A stretch of 49,530 nt of DNA from DASXMR01 sp036495525 (GTDB lineage Bacteria; Actinomycetota; Actinomycetes; Streptosporangiales; Streptosporangiaceae), in contig DASXMR010000159.1 of assembly GCA_036495525.1 (NCBI GenBank), positions 1 through 49,530 of the forward strand, in the 5' to 3' direction. Made by a program: the position numbers and the translations under genes. The notes beneath the pieces are model-generated. The model saw only the letters and a program-made list of their open reading frames with translations, had not been told where the DNA came from and did not search any database. The number at the start of each line of letters is the position of its first letter. Within the stretch, counting starts at the first letter, position 1. Of this stretch, positions 46,667 through 49,530 are shown piece after piece.

Positions 46667-48273
46667 CAGGCCTGGCGGCCAGCCGGGCCGCCTGGTATCG
46701 ACCGGATCGGGTCGGCACCGGGGGCGGCGGCGCAGCTGGCGCCGGACGCCGTCCCGCCGGCCGCCGGCGGGGCGACCGCGACCGGTCCCCCGGTGCAGCC
46801 AAGGGCCGAGGTGGCGGAACGGGGCTGGATCTGGCCGCCGCTTGAGTGCCAGATGGCCAGCGTCACGGTCGCCAGCGTCAGCCACCTGGTCATCCGGTTG
46901 CGCGGCACCTGGGTCAGCGCGACCCAGGCGATCGCGGTGTACCAGGCGAACACCCACGGCGCGACCAGGATCCAGGCGAACGTCAGCGCGAACGGCGCGA
47001 CGACCTCGCGCGGCTGGTCGGAGGAGATCCGCTGATAGATGAACCAGGCCACGATGATCATGGCGATCGGCCAGAGGATGGTGATGATCGTGGCCATGGT
47101 GGAGGTGGGGACGCCAGCCAGGGAGTGGCCGATGGCCTGCACGAACCACCATGGCGAGGGCAGGGTGACCCACTGCGACCCGCCGTACAGCGGCTTGATC
47201 GCGGTCAGCCCGTAGACGCTGTACATCAGGCCGACCGTGACCAGGGACACCACGGTGATCCTGGCCGTGCGCATCCACTCATGCCGCCGCAGCAGCGGCC
47301 AGGCGAGGCCGACCGCGACCAGCACGGCGTTGACCTTGATCCCGACGGCCACGCCGATCAGCACCCCGATGAGCACGTCGCCCCACAGGCCAGAGACCCG
47401 GCGTGCTACCTGGATCGAGCAGATCGCGGCAGCCGCGACCAGTGTGTCCAGGTGCCCGCCGCTGACCAGCTGCTGGATCAGCACCGGGTTCGCGGTCCAG
47501 AACAGCGTCGCCCGGACCTTGTCGTCGGAGGTCTTCAGCAGCAGCAGCCCGACGCCGATGAACACGGCGCCGTTGAGGATCATCAGCATCCAGATCGTGG
47601 TCTCGACGCTGGCGCCGCCGATCAGCGCGGCCAGGTGCTGGATCCAGGTGGCCACTGGCCCGTAGACGGACACCTGCGTCTTCCAGATGGCGCCGACGGG
47701 GTTGGTGTAGTGGGTGTGGGCCCCACCGAAGAAGGCCTGCGGGTTGTTGGTGTAAGGGTTCCCGCCGAGCGCGGCGATCCGGCCGTAAGCGGCGTAGCTG
47801 GCCGTGTCGGAGGAGCCGACCGGGGTGAGGCTGACCGTCACAGCGACGATCGCGCAGCTGGTCAGGACCAGGTGGCGCACGTTGGGCCGCCAGCCCTGGC
47901 TGTGCGCCCAGAGCATGCCGGCCAGGCCGAGGCAGGTCAGCACGTCGCCGGCGTACAGGATCGCCATCGCCAGGTCGGGGTCGTTGCTCAGCGACGGCAG
48001 CAGGTAAGACAGCGGAAGCCGCAGCGGCAGCGTCTCAGTGTTCGGCGCCGTGGCGCCCACGATCATGCCGAGCAGCAGTCCTACCCCGGAGATGCCGACG
48101 GCGACACGGGGGTCGGCGAGCCTGCTCCAGGAGAGCTTGCGGATCACCGCGCCCATGAAGCGCTCGACCGGGTTGTTGGGGCTGGGCGCGGGCGCCGGGG
48201 CATACGTCCTAGGCCAGCCGAGCGACCCTACCGATTCAGGCGGGTCGGCGGACGGCGTGGACACGTGTGTCAC
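46663..48273 (-). CDS. Polyprenol-phosphate-mannose-dependent mannosyltransferase (MptB-like)
   Basis: GTG 48273 follows GGAGGT and gives 536 residues with about 12 helices. The segment VGSSDTASYAAYGRIAALGGNPYTNNP is the first extracytoplasmic loop, with an acidic residue where GT-C enzymes place their catalytic Asp, and the 'Y-A-x-x-G-R-x-A-x-x-G-x-N-P-Y' pattern seen in MptA/MptB and other GT87-like mannosyltransferases. VYGPVATWIQHLAA and VSGGHLDTLVAAA are further conserved loops. The final ~60 residues are a polar tail. MptB-type enzymes extend alpha-1,6-mannan on lipomannan. The following GT-C gene overlaps by four bases, so both probably build one glycan. Confidence 0.75.
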   Translation of the reverse strand: MTHVSTPSADPPESVGSLGWPRTYAPAPAPSPNNPVERFMGAVIRKLSWSRLADPRVAVGISGVGLLLGMIVGATAPNTETLPLRLPLSYLLPSLSNDPDLAMAILYAGDVLTCLGLAGMLWAHSQGWRPNVRHLVLTSCAIVAVTVSLTPVGSSDTASYAAYGRIAALGGNPYTNNPQAFFGGAHTHYTNPVGAIWKTQVSVYGPVATWIQHLAALIGGASVETTIWMLMILNGAVFIGVGLLLLKTSDDKVRATLFWTANPVLIQQLVSGGHLDTLVAAAAICSIQVARRVSGLWGDVLIGVLIGVAVGIKVNAVLVAVGLAWPLLRRHEWMRTARITVVSLVTVGLMYSVYGLTAIKPLYGGSQWVTLPSPWWFVQAIGHSLAGVPTSTMATIITILWPIAMIIVAWFIYQRISSDQPREVVAPFALTFAWILVAPWVFAWYTAIAWVALTQVPRNRMTRWLTLATVTLAIWHSSGGQIQPRSATSALGCTGGPVAVAPPAAGGTASGASCAAAPGADPIRSIPGGPAGRQAW

Positions 48274-48561
48274 CTGGGCCGTACCTCCATCAGCCCCCCA
48301 AGCGCGGTAACGGTCGCCGCAGTCACGCGGTCGGGGTGTCGGGCTCCCGTATTGCCCTCATTCATACTCGGCTGGCCCCTGCTGTAGCCCTGCTTTCGGC
48401 TATTAACCCGTTCGGGCCGCTCCCCGCGGCTGACTGCCCTGTTCGGTGGAAATCGTACCCGTCCCGGCTGGGCGCCACCGGTCCGCTGGCGTGATCACCG
48501 CCACGCGACAGGCCACTGCAGGAGAACGAGGTCGGCCCGGTCACCCCGATACGCTGGCTGG

Positions 48562-49101
48562 ATGGGCAAGGTGATGGACCAGATCGACGAGCCACTCGCC
48601 GCCTGGATCACCGCCCAGCCGGTCTGGTTCGTGGCAACCGCGCCGCTTGCCGCAGACGGCCACGTCAACGTCTCCCCGCGCGGGCAGGGCACGCTGTCGG
48701 TCCTCGGGCCGCTGCTGGTCGGCTGGCTCGACTACACCGGCAGCGGTATCGAGACGATTGCCCACCTGCGCGAGAACGGCAGGATCTGCCTGATGTTCGC
48801 CGCCTTCGACGGCCGGCCAAGGACCGTCAGGCTGCACGGAATCGGCAAGGTGGCGCTGCCCGGCGAGCCAGGCTTCGATGAGCTAGCTTCCCGGCACCCG
48901 GCACACCCCAGCACCCGCGCCGCGATCATCGTTGACGTCCGCCGGGTGAGCGATTCCTGCGGCCACGGCGTGCCGGTCATGTCCCTGGCCGCCGAGCGGG
49001 ATCTGCTGCGGCTCACCGCGGAGAAGAAAGGCCAGGACGGCATGGCCGCCTACCGGGTCCAGCGCAACAAGGTGAGCATCGACGGCCTGCCTGGGCTATA
49101 G
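48562..49101 (+). CDS. Pyridoxamine 5'-phosphate oxidase-fold protein
   Basis: ATG 48562 gives 179 residues. VWFVATAPLAADGHVNVSPRGQGT is the PPOX opening (F-V-A-T-x-x-x-x-G-x-x-N-x-S-P-R-G). LVGWLDYTGSGIETIAHLRENGRICLMFAAFDGRPRTVRLHG is the flavin-binding half with the N-x-R-I-x-L-M-F-x-x-F motif. These proteins bind FMN, F420 or haem in a split-barrel dimer; many actinobacterial members of this exact type are uncharacterised. It is divergent from the mannosyltransferase operon. Confidence 0.93.
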   Translation: MGKVMDQIDEPLAAWITAQPVWFVATAPLAADGHVNVSPRGQGTLSVLGPLLVGWLDYTGSGIETIAHLRENGRICLMFAAFDGRPRTVRLHGIGKVALPGEPGFDELASRHPAHPSTRAAIIVDVRRVSDSCGHGVPVMSLAAERDLLRLTAEKKGQDGMAAYRVQRNKVSIDGLPGL

Positions 49102-49244
49102 CGGCCAGCTGTGGCGCGCTGACCTGTGCCGCAGGCGCCGGACGAACGGCCAGGGTGGCGGCTCGAACCGGACTTAGTGCAGATAAAGACTCGTAAATTG
49201 GCGCCCGGCGGCCAGCAGCCAGGCAACCTCGCACTCAGCGCAGG

Positions 49245-49530
49245 GTGCCTGGCGCGCGTCGCCGGCTGGCCGTCGGCTTGTGCCTCGCCGGCGGGCTGTT
49301 AGGAGTCCTTGCCTCGTGCGCGGCTCCGCAGCCAAGCGGCACGGCATCCGCCACGGCACCTGCTGGTGCCGCGCAGGCCTCGGCCGGCTCCGCTGCCTCG
49401 GCCGCGCACTCTGCGCGGAAGGTCCTCGCGTGCCGGGTTACCTCGCCCGTGCGCAGGCCGCGTGAGCACACGGCCTTCCGGGTCCTGGTCCGGACTTCGG
49501 CCGGCGCGAGAGTGACCGTCGTCAGCTCGC
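49245..49530 (+). CDS. Lipoprotein, N-terminal part (runs off the window)
   Basis: GTG 49245 opens a frame that is still open at the window end (95 codons). RRLAVGLCLAGGLLGVLASCA is a lipoprotein signal, with basic residues, a hydrophobic core and lipobox LASC (Cys about residue 25). An A/S/G/T-rich linker follows, then RKVLACRVTSPVRRPREHTAF and VLVRTSAGARVTVVSS, which looks like the first strands of an Ig-like or beta-sandwich domain. The start is not certain, because the ribosome site is weak. No family can be named from this part. Confidence 0.68.
   Translation, partial: MPGARRRLAVGLCLAGGLLGVLASCAAPQPSGTASATAPAGAAQASAGSAASAAHSARKVLACRVTSPVRRPREHTAFRVLVRTSAGARVTVVSS

Noticed and set aside
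46667..47278. Upstream extension of the second GT-C gene
   Set aside because: The frame remains open into the MptB-like gene, but the sequence there is D/R/G-rich without hydrophobic segments. The GTGA overlap start at 46666 fits operon structure.
46846..48387. 513-codon plus-strand frame
   Set aside because: It is antisense to the MptB-like gene and is made of D/R/H/G/Q-rich low-complexity sequence typical of shadow frames.

Overview
The window is high-GC DNA with frequent GTG starts, four-base stop/start overlaps and gene families typical of Actinomycetota: a ~780-residue SecA2, a PspC-like membrane protein, an AAC(2')-I type acetyltransferase, an MptB-like mannosyltransferase, DrrAB-type ABC genes, DinB/mycothiol-related enzymes and many GNAT acetyltransferases. 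I read it as a chromosomal stretch of a filamentous or soil actinobacterium. No ribosomal marker allows a genus call.

Layout. 1-0.8 kb: the tail of a GNAT gene and a frameshifted TPR gene. 0.8-3.5 kb: an IS630-type element with a truncated second left end and a YVTN-type propeller lipoprotein trapped between the ends. 3.6-4.3 kb: a small secreted protein, a short direct-repeat array and tRNA-Lys. 4.4-19.2 kb: mostly intact metabolic and membrane genes: thioesterase-like, DinB-like, SecA2, FAH-family, tyrosine phosphatase, succinate-semialdehyde-type dehydrogenase, an MBL protein coupled to an alpha/beta hydrolase, DUF1275+GNAT, GNAT, glutaryl-CoA-type dehydrogenase, PspC and an MFS exporter. 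19.5-19.8 kb: tRNA-Glu, tRNA-Asp and tRNA-Phe. 19.8-24.1 kb: an accessory strip with several decayed genes (P-loop kinase, SEC-C protein, EVE protein) between intact ones (RibD-like reductase, XRE/DUF2975 pair, GNAT). 24.3-36.8 kb: an MFS-universal stress protein fusion, DUF2461, a tandem GNAT, STAS and a winged-helix regulator facing each other, a collapsed methyltransferase, AraC+VOC, DinB, a secreted PQQ-type propeller, a nucleotidyltransferase and small proteins. 36.9-40.1 kb: DrrAB-type ABC genes divergent from an SPFH gene and a ribbon-helix-helix gene. 40.3-41.8 kb: AAC(2')-like and MBL genes. 42.1-48.3 kb: a YfhO-like membrane protein facing a two-gene GT-C operon. 48.6-49.5 kb: a PPOX-fold enzyme and the start of a lipoprotein gene.

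How the parts fit. Likely co-transcribed sets are 12.0-13.7 kb (MBL/hydrolase), 14.8-13.8 kb (DUF1275/GNAT), 22.8-21.9 kb (DUF2975/XRE), 30.6-31.5 kb (AraC/VOC), 38.8-36.9 kb (ABC), 38.9-40.1 kb (SPFH/RHH), 41.8-40.3 kb (MBL/AAC) and 48.3-45.1 kb (two GT-C enzymes).

I see no complete, clearly undescribed multi-gene system. The best leads are the MFS-USP fusion, the IS630 ends around a lipoprotein gene, the SPFH/RHH set divergent from a Drr-type exporter, the GT-C/YfhO surface-glycan locus, and a leaderless winged-helix gene under a long inverted repeat. Several one-base frameshifts could be sequencing or assembly indels rather than real decay, and need read-level confirmation.
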